This document shows, in pieces, positions 9,174 to 18,072 of a stretch of 64,000 nucleotides of DNA (within the stretch, counting starts at the first letter, position 1; the number at the start of each line of letters is the position of its first letter). This DNA is from Alistipes sp. (GTDB lineage Bacteria; Bacillota; Clostridia; Oscillospirales; Ruminococcaceae). Where the stretch lies: the NCBI GenBank assembly GCA_023667265.1, contig JAMPAJ010000004.1, positions 43,243 to 107,242 of the forward strand. The letters run 5' to 3'. A program made the translations under genes and the position numbers. A model generated the notes under the pieces. The model worked only from the letters and a program-made list of their open reading frames with translations. It was not told where the DNA came from and did not search any database.

Positions 9174-9872
9174 CTAAAAATTGTTGATAAGAAATTTGTA
9201 TTTTTCCGGGTCGAAGCCGTCGCTGAGTTTAGGCTTGGCAACGTTGTCCTGCTTCATCCACCTCGCCACAGTTCCCCAGAAATCGGCGATATGTGAAATG
9301 CCCTTAGCGGCCATCCAGTCCTGAACACGCTTCTGATAATCCAGAACATTTTCCCTGCCGTAATCGCTGATAAGCCTATCCTGAGCCGTTTTATCAGCCT
9401 CGGGAGAGGGAGAGCTTTTTTCAGCCTGCACTGGGGAGGCGGGCGCCCCCTTCTCATCCTTCTTGTAATTATTATTATTTATTATATTTATTTCATTGTT
9501 GTCATTCGCCTGTCGCTGCCCTGTCGTTTCCTTGTCATCATCCTGACATCTGTTTGTCGGCAAAATAAAATCATCATAGGAATTTACCGTAACTATGGTA
9601 AATTTTCCGCTTGATGACCTTGTCACGTCTCCGGTTTTCTCCAGGTGCTCGAACGCCGTTCTGATCTGCCGCACGGTGAGGTTCAGCTCGTCAGCCAGCT
9701 TGGTAAGAGAGGCTAACCGCTGCCCTCGGCGGACTGTGATGTCCTGGAACTCCCTCTCCTCAAAATTACAGCTCATAAGCAGGTGCAGGAACAGCCGCAC
9801 GGTATTTCCGTCGCTGTACCAACGCCAGTCCATAAAATTCCTGCCAAGCCGGATATAACCAAAATTCAACAT
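9174..9872 (-). CDS. Winged-helix protein resembling phage replisome organiser / DnaD-like proteins
   Basis: 232 residues. The first 90 or so (YIRLGRNFMDWRWYSDGNT, FLHLLMSCN, ITVRRGQRLASLTKLADEL, LTVRQIRTAFEHLEKTG) look like the winged-helix N-terminal domain common in Firmicute phage and integrative-element replication proteins. A low-complexity linker with Asn runs follows, then a C-terminal helical part (YQKRVQDWMAAKGISHIADFWGTVARWM) that may load helicase as in DnaD. GGAGG lies 7 nt before the ATG. It has no phage genes around it and sits directly upstream of the ThrE-type exporter, so it may be a domesticated or left-over phage gene. Function is inferred only from the N-terminal pattern. 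Confidence 0.8.
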   Translation of the reverse strand: MLNFGYIRLGRNFMDWRWYSDGNTVRLFLHLLMSCNFEEREFQDITVRRGQRLASLTKLADELNLTVRQIRTAFEHLEKTGDVTRSSSGKFTIVTVNSYDDFILPTNRCQDDDKETTGQRQANDNNEINIINNNNYKKDEKGAPASPVQAEKSSPSPEADKTAQDRLISDYGRENVLDYQKRVQDWMAAKGISHIADFWGTVARWMKQDNVAKPKLSDGFDPEKYKFLINNF

Positions 9873-9991
9873 AAATATACCTCCATAGAGAGGGCTGAAT
9901 TTAATGAAGCCCTTCTATAAGAGGCGTATTTTTGGGTGTTTTTCAATGGATACCCGTTGATTATTGAAAAAAGTTTACAAAAATTTTACAT

Positions 9992-11569
9992 TTAAAAAAG
10001 AGGCGATATGAACTTCATAAGTCCGCCAACAATTTTGTAGTACAGCTTTTCATGCCTTATGGTCTCAGGCGTCACCTTGCGGCAGAGCTTCAGCGTGTCG
10101 TGGAAATCGCCCTCTATCTCGCCGATACAGCTTGTTTTGTACATATACGTCGCGCACTCGAAGTGGTGGTAAAGGCTGCGGAAATCCAGATTTATCGAGC
10201 CGACGACCGCTTTTTTGTCGTCGCTGACGATGACCTTTCCGTGGACGAAGCCGGGAGTGTACTCGTAAATTTTCACACCAGCTTTCAGCAGGGACTTGTA
10301 ATGGGTCTTTGCCAGGGCGTAGGCGGTCTTTTTATCCGGGATGCCGGGTAGGATTATCTTCACGTCGATGCCGCGTTCCGCCGCAAATTTCAGCGCGTTT
10401 TCAAGCTCGCCGTCAAGAATGAGATAGGGCGTCATAATATGAACATAGGTGGTGGCACGGTTCAGCGTGTCCATGATAACGTTTTCGCCCACCTTGTCCT
10501 CGTCCAGCGGAGAGTCCGCAAAGGGCATAACGAAGCCCTTTCCGGGAGTTTCGGCAACGGGCTCAAGCCACCTGTCCCACTCCGGTTCTCTTTCATTGAT
10601 ATTCCACATTTGCAGGAACATCAGCGTAAAGCTGCGGACTGCATTGCCCCGTATCATAACGGCGGTGTCCTTCCAGTGCCCGAAACGCTCGATGCGGTTA
10701 ATGTACTCGTCGGCAAGATTTATCCCGCCGTTGAAGGCGACTTTGCCGTCTACTACGAGAATTTTCCGGTGGTCGCGGTAGTTGTAGTAGGTGGACAAAA
10801 ACGGCGTTATAGGCGAAAATGCGCGGCACTTGATGCCCAGCTTTTCCAGCCGCTGAGGGTAGTCGTGGGTAAGGGTGGACATCTCGCACATTCCGTCGTA
10901 CATCACGCGGACCTCCACGCCCTGAGCCGCCTTTTCCTTAAGAATTTTCAGCACCTCGCTCCACATATAGCCCTCGGCGAGGATAAAATACTCCATGAAA
11001 ATGAACTTCTCCGCCTTTCTCAGCTCCTCCAGAAGAGCGGTGAACTTGGACTCGCCGCTTGGGAAATAATCCACCTCGTCAGCGCGGAAGATCGGAAAAC
11101 AACCGGTTCGGTTCACGTATTTGCACAGGTCGTCCATACCGGAGCGCATCAGCTCAGGCTCTCCCATAACGCTCGGATCGTGAGGCAGCTTGTTTCGCGT
11201 CTCGCCGATGAGCTGGAACGTCCGCTTCGCCAGGGCGCGGTGTCCGAAATCGCTCATAGTCAGGAAGAACAGCATCGCTCCGGGCACCGGGAACAGGAAG
11301 AAAATTATCGCCCAGGTAAATTTCGCTATGTACACCATGTCGGTATTGCACAGCCACAGCAGCATACATATGGTAAAAATGCCGAAAATCATGTGAGAAT
11401 AGGGCAATATCTCCTCGAAACGAAGATACATTATGACAAGTATACCCACCTGTAGAGCCAGCAGACCAATGATTATTGCAAGTCGGCTGAACACAAGCCT
11501 GAAAATGCCTTTTTTTCTGACAGGGATCAGCCTTATGATCCCCTCTTCATCTTTAATTTTTTTACTCAT
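9992..11569 (-). CDS. cls: Cardiolipin synthase (phospholipase D superfamily)
   Basis: 525 residues. Two N-terminal membrane segments (about residues 28-48 and 60-75), with a third hydrophobic stretch near 85-104, precede two phosphatidyltransferase domains. The two HKD motifs are complete: H267-K269-D274 (DHRKILVVDG) and H443-K445-D450 (FVHGKVIVSD), each followed by the usual GGINLADEY and GSINLDFRS strands. The enzyme condenses two phosphatidylglycerol molecules to cardiolipin at the membrane. AAGGGG lies upstream of the ATG. It is transcribed toward the winged-helix gene with a 120-bp gap, and 72 bp separate it from galactokinase. Confidence 0.93.
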   Translation of the reverse strand: MSKKIKDEEGIIRLIPVRKKGIFRLVFSRLAIIIGLLALQVGILVIMYLRFEEILPYSHMIFGIFTICMLLWLCNTDMVYIAKFTWAIIFFLFPVPGAMLFFLTMSDFGHRALAKRTFQLIGETRNKLPHDPSVMGEPELMRSGMDDLCKYVNRTGCFPIFRADEVDYFPSGESKFTALLEELRKAEKFIFMEYFILAEGYMWSEVLKILKEKAAQGVEVRVMYDGMCEMSTLTHDYPQRLEKLGIKCRAFSPITPFLSTYYNYRDHRKILVVDGKVAFNGGINLADEYINRIERFGHWKDTAVMIRGNAVRSFTLMFLQMWNINEREPEWDRWLEPVAETPGKGFVMPFADSPLDEDKVGENVIMDTLNRATTYVHIMTPYLILDGELENALKFAAERGIDVKIILPGIPDKKTAYALAKTHYKSLLKAGVKIYEYTPGFVHGKVIVSDDKKAVVGSINLDFRSLYHHFECATYMYKTSCIGEIEGDFHDTLKLCRKVTPETIRHEKLYYKIVGGLMKFISPLF

Positions 11570-11641
11570 TTACAAATCCCCTTGCTGAATATTCTGGTAA
11601 AACGCAGAAATCCATAAACTTTTTATATTACATTTTATTTA

Positions 11642-12928
11642 TTATACAGAAATTTCAATGCCGCCTACGGGACGTATGCTCAGGACCCTGCAGCTTCCCT
11701 CGCCGAATATCCTGTCAAGCTCCGCAGCAAATCCCTTGGCAGCGTATGTGGGCACGAAAGCCTGGATAGTCCCTGCAAATCCGCCGCCGTGGACTCTCAC
11801 CGCGCCGCTTCCCCGGAGAAAACGCTTCGCCGCGAGAATACCGACCATAAGCTCCCGGTCGCTGTCCCGTTTAAGAGAGAACAGATTCTGGAGCAGAAAC
11901 GCCGAGGAGTCGCCGGACTGGTTCACAAGGCGGAAAAATTCCTCCGTGTCTCCCCTTTCCAGAGCCTCGCCCTCAAGCCTTGCGCGCTGGGTCTCCGCAA
12001 AGAAATGCGCAGCCCGGAGCGCTGCTCTGTCGCCGCATTTTTCCCGTATCTCCGGCAATTTCTCGTAGAAAGCGTCCTCGTCAGCGTCGCCGAGGACGTC
12101 AGCTCCGAGACATTCCGCACAGGCGCGCATATCCGCCGGGATCTGGGAATAGTCGTCGCTGAGGTCGCTGTGACTGCCATTTGTGTCCACGATGCAGAGG
12201 CTGTAGCCTGAGCCTGAAAAGTCGAAGTCGATGGGCTTAATCGTTGGAGAATCGGGATTTTTGAAGTCGATTCCCACAAATCCGCCCACTGCGCTGACTG
12301 TCTGATCCATAAGTCCGCTCGCCTTGCCGAAGTAATTATTTTCAGCATATTGTCCAAATTTTGCGATTTTCACAGCTCCCAGGTTGCCGTTATTGTAGAA
12401 TTTGTCAACTATAGTTCCCAGCAAAATCTCAAACGCCGCAGAGGAGGAAAGTCCGCTTCCACTCATGACATCAGAGGTGGTATAGGCGTCGAAGCCACCG
12501 ATATCAACCGATTTTTCGGCAAATTTCGACAGCACGCCGCGAATGATAGAGCCGCCGTGCCCCTTCTCGTCATCCTTGGGCGACAGGTCGGACAGGTCTA
12601 TTTCATCAGCCTTATGCCCCTCGGATTTCAGCCGCACAACGCCCTCGTCATGGAACGAAACTATGGCAATTGCGTCAAGGTTCACCGCCGCCGCAAGCAC
12701 GCAGCCGCGCTGGTGATCTGTGTGATTTCCGCCTATTTCAGTCCGTCCGGGAGCGGAAAAAACGTGGATCTCCTGCCGCTCCGGATAGAGCCGGGAAAAC
12801 TGCTCGGCGGCATTGAGAAAGCGCGCTCTCTGCCGGAGCAGCTCCATGTCGGAATTGCCATAGATACGGCGAAAATCGTCGTCGAGCCTGCCTGAGCTGA
12901 CGGCGGAAACAAAATCAAAAACAGTCAT
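11642..12928 (-). CDS. galK: Galactokinase
   Basis: GHMP-family kinase of 428 residues that phosphorylates galactose at C1, the entry step of the Leloir pathway. All three family motifs are visible: the substrate loop GRTEIGGNHTDHQRG (61-75), the ATP loop SGSGLSSSAAFE, and the C-terminal VRVHGGGFAGTIQAF. The longer in-frame start upstream is rejected: ATG 12928 has AAGGGGA at the right distance, and a consensus promoter lies 35-65 bp further up. No galT or galE is in the window. It is divergent from the GH130 gene, and a shared 330-bp control region could link hemicellulose sugar use. Confidence 0.92.
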   Translation of the reverse strand: MTVFDFVSAVSSGRLDDDFRRIYGNSDMELLRQRARFLNAAEQFSRLYPERQEIHVFSAPGRTEIGGNHTDHQRGCVLAAAVNLDAIAIVSFHDEGVVRLKSEGHKADEIDLSDLSPKDDEKGHGGSIIRGVLSKFAEKSVDIGGFDAYTTSDVMSGSGLSSSAAFEILLGTIVDKFYNNGNLGAVKIAKFGQYAENNYFGKASGLMDQTVSAVGGFVGIDFKNPDSPTIKPIDFDFSGSGYSLCIVDTNGSHSDLSDDYSQIPADMRACAECLGADVLGDADEDAFYEKLPEIREKCGDRAALRAAHFFAETQRARLEGEALERGDTEEFFRLVNQSGDSSAFLLQNLFSLKRDSDRELMVGILAAKRFLRGSGAVRVHGGGFAGTIQAFVPTYAAKGFAAELDRIFGEGSCRVLSIRPVGGIEISV

Positions 12929-12962
12929 CTTAAAATCCCCTTTTGCGTTATTATACATTTTA

Positions 12963-12991
12963 ATTATAGCATATAATCGGCAAAATTGCAA
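12963..12991 (-). promoter_or_regulatory. Sigma-A promoter of galK
   Basis: On the minus strand TTGCAA (12986-12991), a 17-nt spacer and TATAAT (12963-12968), about 35 nt before the galK start codon. Confidence 0.75.
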
Positions 12992-13016
12992 GTTATTTTA
13001 CGGAGCTATTTTTTAG

Positions 13017-13066
13017 AGCCATTAGCTTTCAGCTTTTTTTGCAGCTAAAATTTTTAGCTAATGGCT
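13017..13066. repeat. Inverted repeat in the galK/GH130 divergent control region
   Basis: Perfect 11-bp arms AGCCATTAGCT (13017-13027) and AGCTAATGGCT (13056-13066) flank a T-rich centre that itself holds further AGCT-containing half-sites. It lies between the two divergent promoters, so an operator is plausible. The rest of the 12929-13258 gap is AT-rich with no gene. Confidence 0.5.
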
Positions 13067-13177
13067 AACAGCTATTCATTACATACGAAACATTGTTTAA
13101 AATATACAATTCACAGCTGAAAAATTCTCTGTTTTCAACAAAACGTTCTCCGATATCACAAAATATCAGCATTGCCC

Positions 13178-13206
13178 TTGACTTTATTTATAATTTGGTG
13201 TATACT
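13178..13206 (+). promoter_or_regulatory. Sigma-A promoter of the GH130 gene
   Basis: TTGACT (13178-13183), 17-nt spacer, TATACT (13201-13206). Confidence 0.78.
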
Positions 13207-13258
13207 TAATTTATACCTTCTTTTAATCAGATTCAGCTTAATGAAACGGAGAAAAATA

Positions 13259-14278
13259 ATGTCAGAGATAAGATTAATTGCGCCTGCACTGCCGGATATG
13301 CCATGGGAGGATATGCCCAAGGGCTGCACTGCTCCAATGTGGCGACACAGCGGTAATCCCATAATAAAGCGGAATCCTATGCCAGATGTGGCGCGTATTT
13401 TCAACAGTGCTGTCTTGCCCTACGGCGACGGCTTCGTGGGAGTTTTCCGCGGCGAACAGCGTGACGGCATACCGCACATCTACCTCGGGCGGAGCAGCGA
13501 CGGCTTAAACTGGCGATTCGACGAGGAAAAAATTAAGTTTACAGATAAGCAGGGAAAGTCCTTTCAGCCTATTTACGCCTACGATCCGCGGCTGGTACAG
13601 GTCGGGGACGAATATTTCGCCATATGGTGCCAGGATATGTTCGGGCCGACTATCGGCATAGCGAAAACTACTGATTTCACCAGCTTTACGCGGCTTGAAA
13701 ATCCCCTGCTGCCTTATAACAGGAACGCGGTGCTTTTCCCCCGGAAAATAGGCGGAAATTACGTTATGCTCTCGCGCCCCTGCGACAACGGTCACACTGC
13801 CTTCGGCGACATCTTCATCAGCGAAAGCCCGGATATGGAATTCTGGGGCAGACACCGCCATGTTATGGGAAAAAACGGAAATTGGTGGGAGAATCTGAAA
13901 ATCGGCGGCGGCGCTGCTCCTATCGAGACGGATAAGGGCTGGCTGCTGTTCTATCACGGCGTCGTCAACACCTGCAACGGCTATGTTTACAGCGTGGGTG
14001 CGGCAATTCTGGACATCGACCAGCCTTCGAGGGTGCTGCACCGCTGCTCCCGTTACATCCTTACGCCGGAAGAAAGCTACGAAACTACGGGCTTTGTGCC
14101 CAACGTCACCTTCCCATGCGCCGCACTCTGCGACGGCGAAACAGGCAGGATAGCGCTGTATTACGGCTGCGCGGATACATATGTCGGCGTTGCATATACG
14201 ACTATCGACCGGATATACGACTATATTCTGAAATACGACAATGCAAGTGATGAGGACAAGGAGCCCGGCAGAAGATAA
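13259..14278 (+). CDS. GH130 glycoside phosphorylase, probably acting on beta-1,4-mannosides
   Basis: 339 residues of five-bladed beta-propeller type. The N-terminus (LPDMPWEDMPKGC), the SGNPII and FNSAV motifs, and YAYDPRLVQV with the likely proton-donor D109 mark family GH130. Family members phosphorolyse beta-mannosidic bonds to give mannose 1-phosphate. Length and N-terminus recall the mannooligosaccharide phosphorylases of ruminococci, but the exact substrate (mannobiose, mannooligosaccharide or mannosyl-glucose) cannot be decided here. No signal peptide, so it is cytoplasmic and would act on imported oligosaccharides. ATG 13259 has GGAG 7 nt upstream; upstream in-frame starts fall on the promoter. 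Mannose 1-phosphate could feed the phosphohexomutase encoded at 24176. The gene is monocistronic, with its own promoter and terminator. Confidence 0.9.
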   Translation: MSEIRLIAPALPDMPWEDMPKGCTAPMWRHSGNPIIKRNPMPDVARIFNSAVLPYGDGFVGVFRGEQRDGIPHIYLGRSSDGLNWRFDEEKIKFTDKQGKSFQPIYAYDPRLVQVGDEYFAIWCQDMFGPTIGIAKTTDFTSFTRLENPLLPYNRNAVLFPRKIGGNYVMLSRPCDNGHTAFGDIFISESPDMEFWGRHRHVMGKNGNWWENLKIGGGAAPIETDKGWLLFYHGVVNTCNGYVYSVGAAILDIDQPSRVLHRCSRYILTPEESYETTGFVPNVTFPCAALCDGETGRIALYYGCADTYVGVAYTTIDRIYDYILKYDNASDEDKEPGRR

Positions 14279-14299
14279 CGCTATACACATTTTAATATG

Positions 14300-14357
14300 A
14301 AGGTTCGGCACGGCTGTGTGATTTTTCACAACATACAGCTTTTGCCGAACCTTTTCT
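14300..14357 (+). terminator. Terminator of the GH130 gene
   Basis: Long stem AAGGTTCGGCA / TGCCGAACCTT (14300-14310 and 14343-14353) with an inner hairpin (GCTGTGTG...CACA) in the loop, followed by a T-rich tail. Confidence 0.7.
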
Positions 14358-14471
14358 TTGTTTGTATATTACAATGCAGTATAATTTCGTCATAATACAC
14401 AAATTATATTGTTGGTAATTGTATCTCATGCACTTCATTTGCTGGATTTTTAGATTTTTCGCGAAAAATAC

Positions 14472-14500
14472 TTGCAGTTTTTTGTATAATATGATACAAT
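14472..14500 (+). promoter_or_regulatory. Sigma-A promoter of the ddl-like operon
   Basis: TTGCAG (14472-14477), 17-nt spacer, TACAAT (14495-14500); a second TATAAT at 14485 is too close to a -35. Confidence 0.65.
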
Positions 14501-14555
14501 AGATATGATTGAAATACTATGGCGTGTTGACGCGCCTCGATTTAAGGAGTTAGCT

Positions 14556-15629
14556 ATGGCAAAAATCAAGGCTGCCGTTATTTTCGGCGGCACATCGCAG
14601 GAACACGACCTTTCGCTGGCGTCTGCCGCACAGGTCATCAGGAGCATCCCCAGGCATAAGTACGAGGTCATCGCCCTGGGCATCACCCGTAAGGGCAGAT
14701 GGCTGTATTTCCCCGGCGATTGGACTGAGATCGCCGACGGAAGCTGGGAGTCCAACCCGGACTGCACCTCCGCCTTCATCTCCCCCGACCCGCTCCACAG
14801 CGGCATCATCATCCTGGAGAACGGCGAGGCTTCAGTGCGGAAAATAGACGTGGTTTTCCCCTTATTACAGGGAAAAAAGGGCGGCGACGGCACTATTCAG
14901 GGACTGCTTGATATGTCCGGCATACCCTACGTCGGCTGCGGACTTCTGGCTTCCGCGTCCTGCATGGATAAATCCCACACCCACATGGTCCTCGACGACT
15001 ACGGCATCCCAACCGCGGACTGGCAGCTCATAACTCAGCGCGACATAAGCAGGATCGAGGAAAAATGCCGTGAAATAGCCTCGGATATCCCTTTCCCGCT
15101 TGTGGTGAAGCCGGCTAACAGCGGATGCAGCGCAGGCACAAGCACCGCCGAGGATATGGACGAGCTGGTGAGAGCGGTGAAGATCGCGTTCTCCAACGAT
15201 AATAAGGTGGTCGTGGAAAAATACGTCAGCGGACGAAAGCTTGAGGTGGCAGTTTTAGGCTATGATTCGCCGATTTCTTCCTCTGTAGGCGAAATTCTGC
15301 CCACTAACCGGGTCTATGATCCCACAGAGGTTCGCAAGACCTCCGGGGACGACCTGGTGATCCCTGCCGATCTGCCGGAGAAAACTGCGGAATTTGTCCG
15401 CGAAACAGCCGTAAAAGCCTTCAAGGCGCTGGGCTGCAAGGGACTTGCCCGCGTGGACTTCTTCCTCACCGAGGAGGGCGACCTGATGCTGAACAAGATC
15501 GGCACTGCGCCGGGATTACGGCTGAACAGCGTCTATCCCAAGCTCATGGCTCACATGGGAACGGACATGGAGGAGCTTACCGACGACCTGCTCGAACAGG
15601 CTCTCGAAAGCTCGGAAAAATGCTATTAA
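14556..15629 (+). CDS. D-alanine--D-alanine ligase homologue with altered metal site
   Basis: 357 residues with the ATP-grasp Ddl layout: FGGTSQEHDLSLASA near the N-terminus, GIPYVGCGLLASASCMDK, PLVVKPANSGCSAGTS, VEKYVSGRKLEVAVLG and GLARVDFF (D301). Normal Ddl joins two D-alanines for peptidoglycan. Here the last metal-binding motif, usually NExN before T.PG, reads LNKIGTAPG: Glu is replaced by K314 and Asn by G316, so two of three magnesium ligands are missing. The protein may be a paralogue with weak or different activity. AAGGAG lies 6 nt before ATG 14556; the earlier ATG at 14505 lies only 5 nt past the promoter -10 box and has no ribosome site. It is first in an operon with the DUF1934 gene (13-nt gap) and argS. 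Confidence 0.85.
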   Translation: MAKIKAAVIFGGTSQEHDLSLASAAQVIRSIPRHKYEVIALGITRKGRWLYFPGDWTEIADGSWESNPDCTSAFISPDPLHSGIIILENGEASVRKIDVVFPLLQGKKGGDGTIQGLLDMSGIPYVGCGLLASASCMDKSHTHMVLDDYGIPTADWQLITQRDISRIEEKCREIASDIPFPLVVKPANSGCSAGTSTAEDMDELVRAVKIAFSNDNKVVVEKYVSGRKLEVAVLGYDSPISSSVGEILPTNRVYDPTEVRKTSGDDLVIPADLPEKTAEFVRETAVKAFKALGCKGLARVDFFLTEEGDLMLNKIGTAPGLRLNSVYPKLMAHMGTDMEELTDDLLEQALESSEKCY

Positions 15630-15642
15630 AAGGAGAATCCTC

Positions 15643-16053
15643 TTGAATAAGAATATTATGCTGTCACTGACCAGCATCCAGCGGCAGGACGGCGATAAGA
15701 CCGAGACGGAGCTGACGACCAGGGCGATCCGGAAAAAATCCGGTAAATTCGACATTATTTCCTACGAGGACACCGCAGCCACCGGCTTTGAAGGCTCTGT
15801 CACTACCATAAAAACAGACGGCAGGATAGCCGTTATAACCCGGGAGGGAACGGCTAATTCCGTTCTGTCGCTGGAGGTGGGCAGGAAGCACTTCTGCCAG
15901 TACAGCACACCCTTCGGCGATATGCAGATAGGCGTTTACACCCACGCTATAGAGAACACGCTGGAGAAGGACGGCAGGCTTTACATGAAGTACACTCTCG
16001 ACCTTAACAACTCCTACCTGTCAGACAACGAGATAATTATGAAAATAAATTAA
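15643..16053 (+). CDS. DUF1934 (YwiB-like) beta-barrel protein
   Basis: 136 residues, predicted cytosolic, with a run of beta strands (MLSLTSIQRQDGDKTETEL ... SVLSLEVGRKHFCQYSTPFG ... MKYTLDLNN) matching the YwiB/DUF1934 lipocalin-like family. Biochemical role is unknown. In Bacillus ywiB also lies directly upstream of argS, and the same order is seen here, which supports the assignment. The start is TTG at 15643: AAGGAG (15630-15635) sits 7 nt upstream and no ATG is better placed. argS follows after 16 nt. Confidence 0.85.
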   Translation: MNKNIMLSLTSIQRQDGDKTETELTTRAIRKKSGKFDIISYEDTAATGFEGSVTTIKTDGRIAVITREGTANSVLSLEVGRKHFCQYSTPFGDMQIGVYTHAIENTLEKDGRLYMKYTLDLNNSYLSDNEIIMKIN

Positions 16054-16069
16054 CGAAAGGACGTTTGAA

Positions 16070-17836
16070 ATGTCAGACCTTATTAAATCAGCCTCGGAGC
16101 AGCTTCGTCAGCTCATTTTAGAGGCGCTGGGAAAGCTTGTTGCGGAGGGCAGCGCTCCCGCCGAGCTTCTTCCCGACTTTACTGTTGAAATTCCTGCGGA
16201 TAAGTCCCACGGAGATTTTGCCGCAAATACCGCCATGGTTTGCGCGAGGGCGTTTAAAATGGCGCCGAGAAAGATCGCGGAGCTGCTGCTCGAAAAAATC
16301 GACATGGAGGGCACTGTTTTCCAGCGCGCCGAGATCGCAGGACCGGGCTTCATGAACTTTTTCCTCAACAAAAGCTGGTTCGCAGACGTTGTGGAAAATG
16401 TGCTCGGCGAGGGCGATTCCTACGGCAGGACCGACTTCGGCGGCGGAAAACGTGTGCTTGTGGAGTTCGTCTCCGCTAACCCTACAGGACCTATGCACAT
16501 CGGAAACGCCCGCGGCGGCGCGATCGGAGACTGCCTTGCAAGCGTGCTGGACTGGGCAGGCTACAAGTCTGAACGTGAGTTCTACGTGAACGACGCCGGA
16601 AACCAGATCGAAAAATTCGGAAAATCCCTGGATCTGCGCTATATGCAGCTCTGCTCCGATAAGGGCAAGGCGGCTATGGCGGAAAACCCTGACCCCGAAA
16701 GCCTCTTCCGCTTTATCTATGAGGGCAGCGGCGAGGGAATGGATTTCGAGATGCCGGAGGACGTATACCTGGGCATGGACATCATCGAGCACGCCTATAA
16801 TTTCTACGGCATAAACGGCGACAGCCTCGCCTCCGCCGGCGAAAGCGACAGAAGAAAGGCTCTCGTTGACTACGCCCTTCCTATTAATGTAGCAGGGCTG
16901 GAGCGCGACCTGAAAAAATACCGCATCGTTTACGACAACTGGTTCAGAGAAAGTACTGTCCACGAGAAAAACGAGACTAAGGCTGTTGTGGACAAGCTTT
17001 TAGCCAGCGGCAACGCCTACGAGCAGGAGGGCGCGATCTGGTTCAAGGCAACGGACTACGGCATGGACAAGGATTTCGTTCTCCGCCGGAGCAACGGACT
17101 TTACACCTACATCGTCCCCGACATCGCCTACCACTATAACAAGCTCGTGACGCGTAATTTCGACAAGGCTATCAACGTCCTGGGCGCAGACCACCACGGC
17201 TATGTTCCCCGTCTCAAAGCGGCTCTGACAGCCCTGGGAGTCGACGCTTCAAAGCTGGACGTCGTACTTATGCAGATGGTTCGCCTCGTTCGAGGCGGCG
17301 AGACCGTGAAGCTGTCCAAGAGAAGCGGAAAGGCTATCACCCTCGTGACTCTGCTGGAGGAGATACCGATAGACGCCGCTCGTTTCTACTTCAACCTCCG
17401 GGAGGCAAATTCCCAGTTCGAGTTCGACCTGGATCTTGCCGTCGAGCAGTCCTCCCAGAATCCGGTTTTCTACGTTCAGTACGCCCATGCGAGAATTTGC
17501 AGTCTCCTTTCAAATCTGGCTGCGGAGGGCGTCGAAATTCCGGAAAACGCCGATTTCACGCTGCTTGACACCAGCCGCGAGATAGAGCTTATCCGCCACC
17601 TCGCTTCGCTTCCGGGAGAGATCGTCATGGCGGCAAAGCAGTACGACCCGGCAAAAATGACCAAGTATGCCCAGGATCTCGCGACCCTGTTCCACCGCTT
17701 CTACGACGGATGCAGCGTAAAAAATGCGGAGACGGAAGAGCTTCGGGGCGCAAGGATACTCCTTTGCGTCGCTGTGCGCCAGGCGCTCAGAAACGTGCTC
17801 GCTATGCTGAAGATCCAGCAGCCGGAGAAGATGTAA
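16070..17836 (+). CDS. argS: Arginyl-tRNA synthetase
   Basis: Class I synthetase of 588 residues that charges tRNA-Arg. An N-terminal Arg_tRNA_synt_N domain (about 1-100) is followed by the catalytic fold with the HIGH-type motif HIGN at 143-146 (SANPTGPMHIGNARGG) and the KMSKS counterpart KLSKRSGKA, then the C-terminal DALR anticodon-binding domain (YAHARICSLL ... LCVAVRQALRNVLAML). Length is normal. AAAGGA lies before the ATG. It is the last gene of the ddl-like/DUF1934 operon. The 236-bp gap that follows is AT-rich and contains no clear terminator. Confidence 0.96.
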   Translation: MSDLIKSASEQLRQLILEALGKLVAEGSAPAELLPDFTVEIPADKSHGDFAANTAMVCARAFKMAPRKIAELLLEKIDMEGTVFQRAEIAGPGFMNFFLNKSWFADVVENVLGEGDSYGRTDFGGGKRVLVEFVSANPTGPMHIGNARGGAIGDCLASVLDWAGYKSEREFYVNDAGNQIEKFGKSLDLRYMQLCSDKGKAAMAENPDPESLFRFIYEGSGEGMDFEMPEDVYLGMDIIEHAYNFYGINGDSLASAGESDRRKALVDYALPINVAGLERDLKKYRIVYDNWFRESTVHEKNETKAVVDKLLASGNAYEQEGAIWFKATDYGMDKDFVLRRSNGLYTYIVPDIAYHYNKLVTRNFDKAINVLGADHHGYVPRLKAALTALGVDASKLDVVLMQMVRLVRGGETVKLSKRSGKAITLVTLLEEIPIDAARFYFNLREANSQFEFDLDLAVEQSSQNPVFYVQYAHARICSLLSNLAAEGVEIPENADFTLLDTSREIELIRHLASLPGEIVMAAKQYDPAKMTKYAQDLATLFHRFYDGCSVKNAETEELRGARILLCVAVRQALRNVLAMLKIQQPEKM

Positions 17837-18004
17837 CTTTTCTGTAACCTTTTTGGCAGCTCAGACAGAAAAATGTTACCGATTTGTATTAAAAAACATT
17901 TTAGTTTGTGAGTTTATCACAATTCCAACACATAAAATTTGTCAAAAGCACAGGCATAAAATAAAAAGTTAACAGTTTGTTAATATTGCGTTCATTATTA
18001 TATG

Positions 18005-18017
18005 TTACAATTTGTAA
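18005..18017. promoter_or_regulatory. Palindrome upstream of the CdaR/PucR-type regulator
   Basis: TTACAATTTGTAA is a perfect odd-centred palindrome about 55 nt before the regulator start and overlaps a possible -10 (TACAAT 18006-18011). A self-regulation operator is conceivable but unproven. Confidence 0.35.
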
Positions 18018-18072
18018 TATGTAATGATGTTAATTTGGATTCTATAAATTTATTTCAGGAAGGATCATTATT

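Noticed and set aside
9164-9241. N-terminal extension of the ThrE-type exporter
   Set aside because: It would overlap the upstream winged-helix gene, whereas ATG 9163 has an AGGAGG at ideal spacing.
17837-18072. tRNA or other RNA gene in the argS-regulator gap
   Set aside because: No T-loop (GTTCGAAT-like) sequence or cloverleaf was seen; the region is AT-rich promoter DNA.
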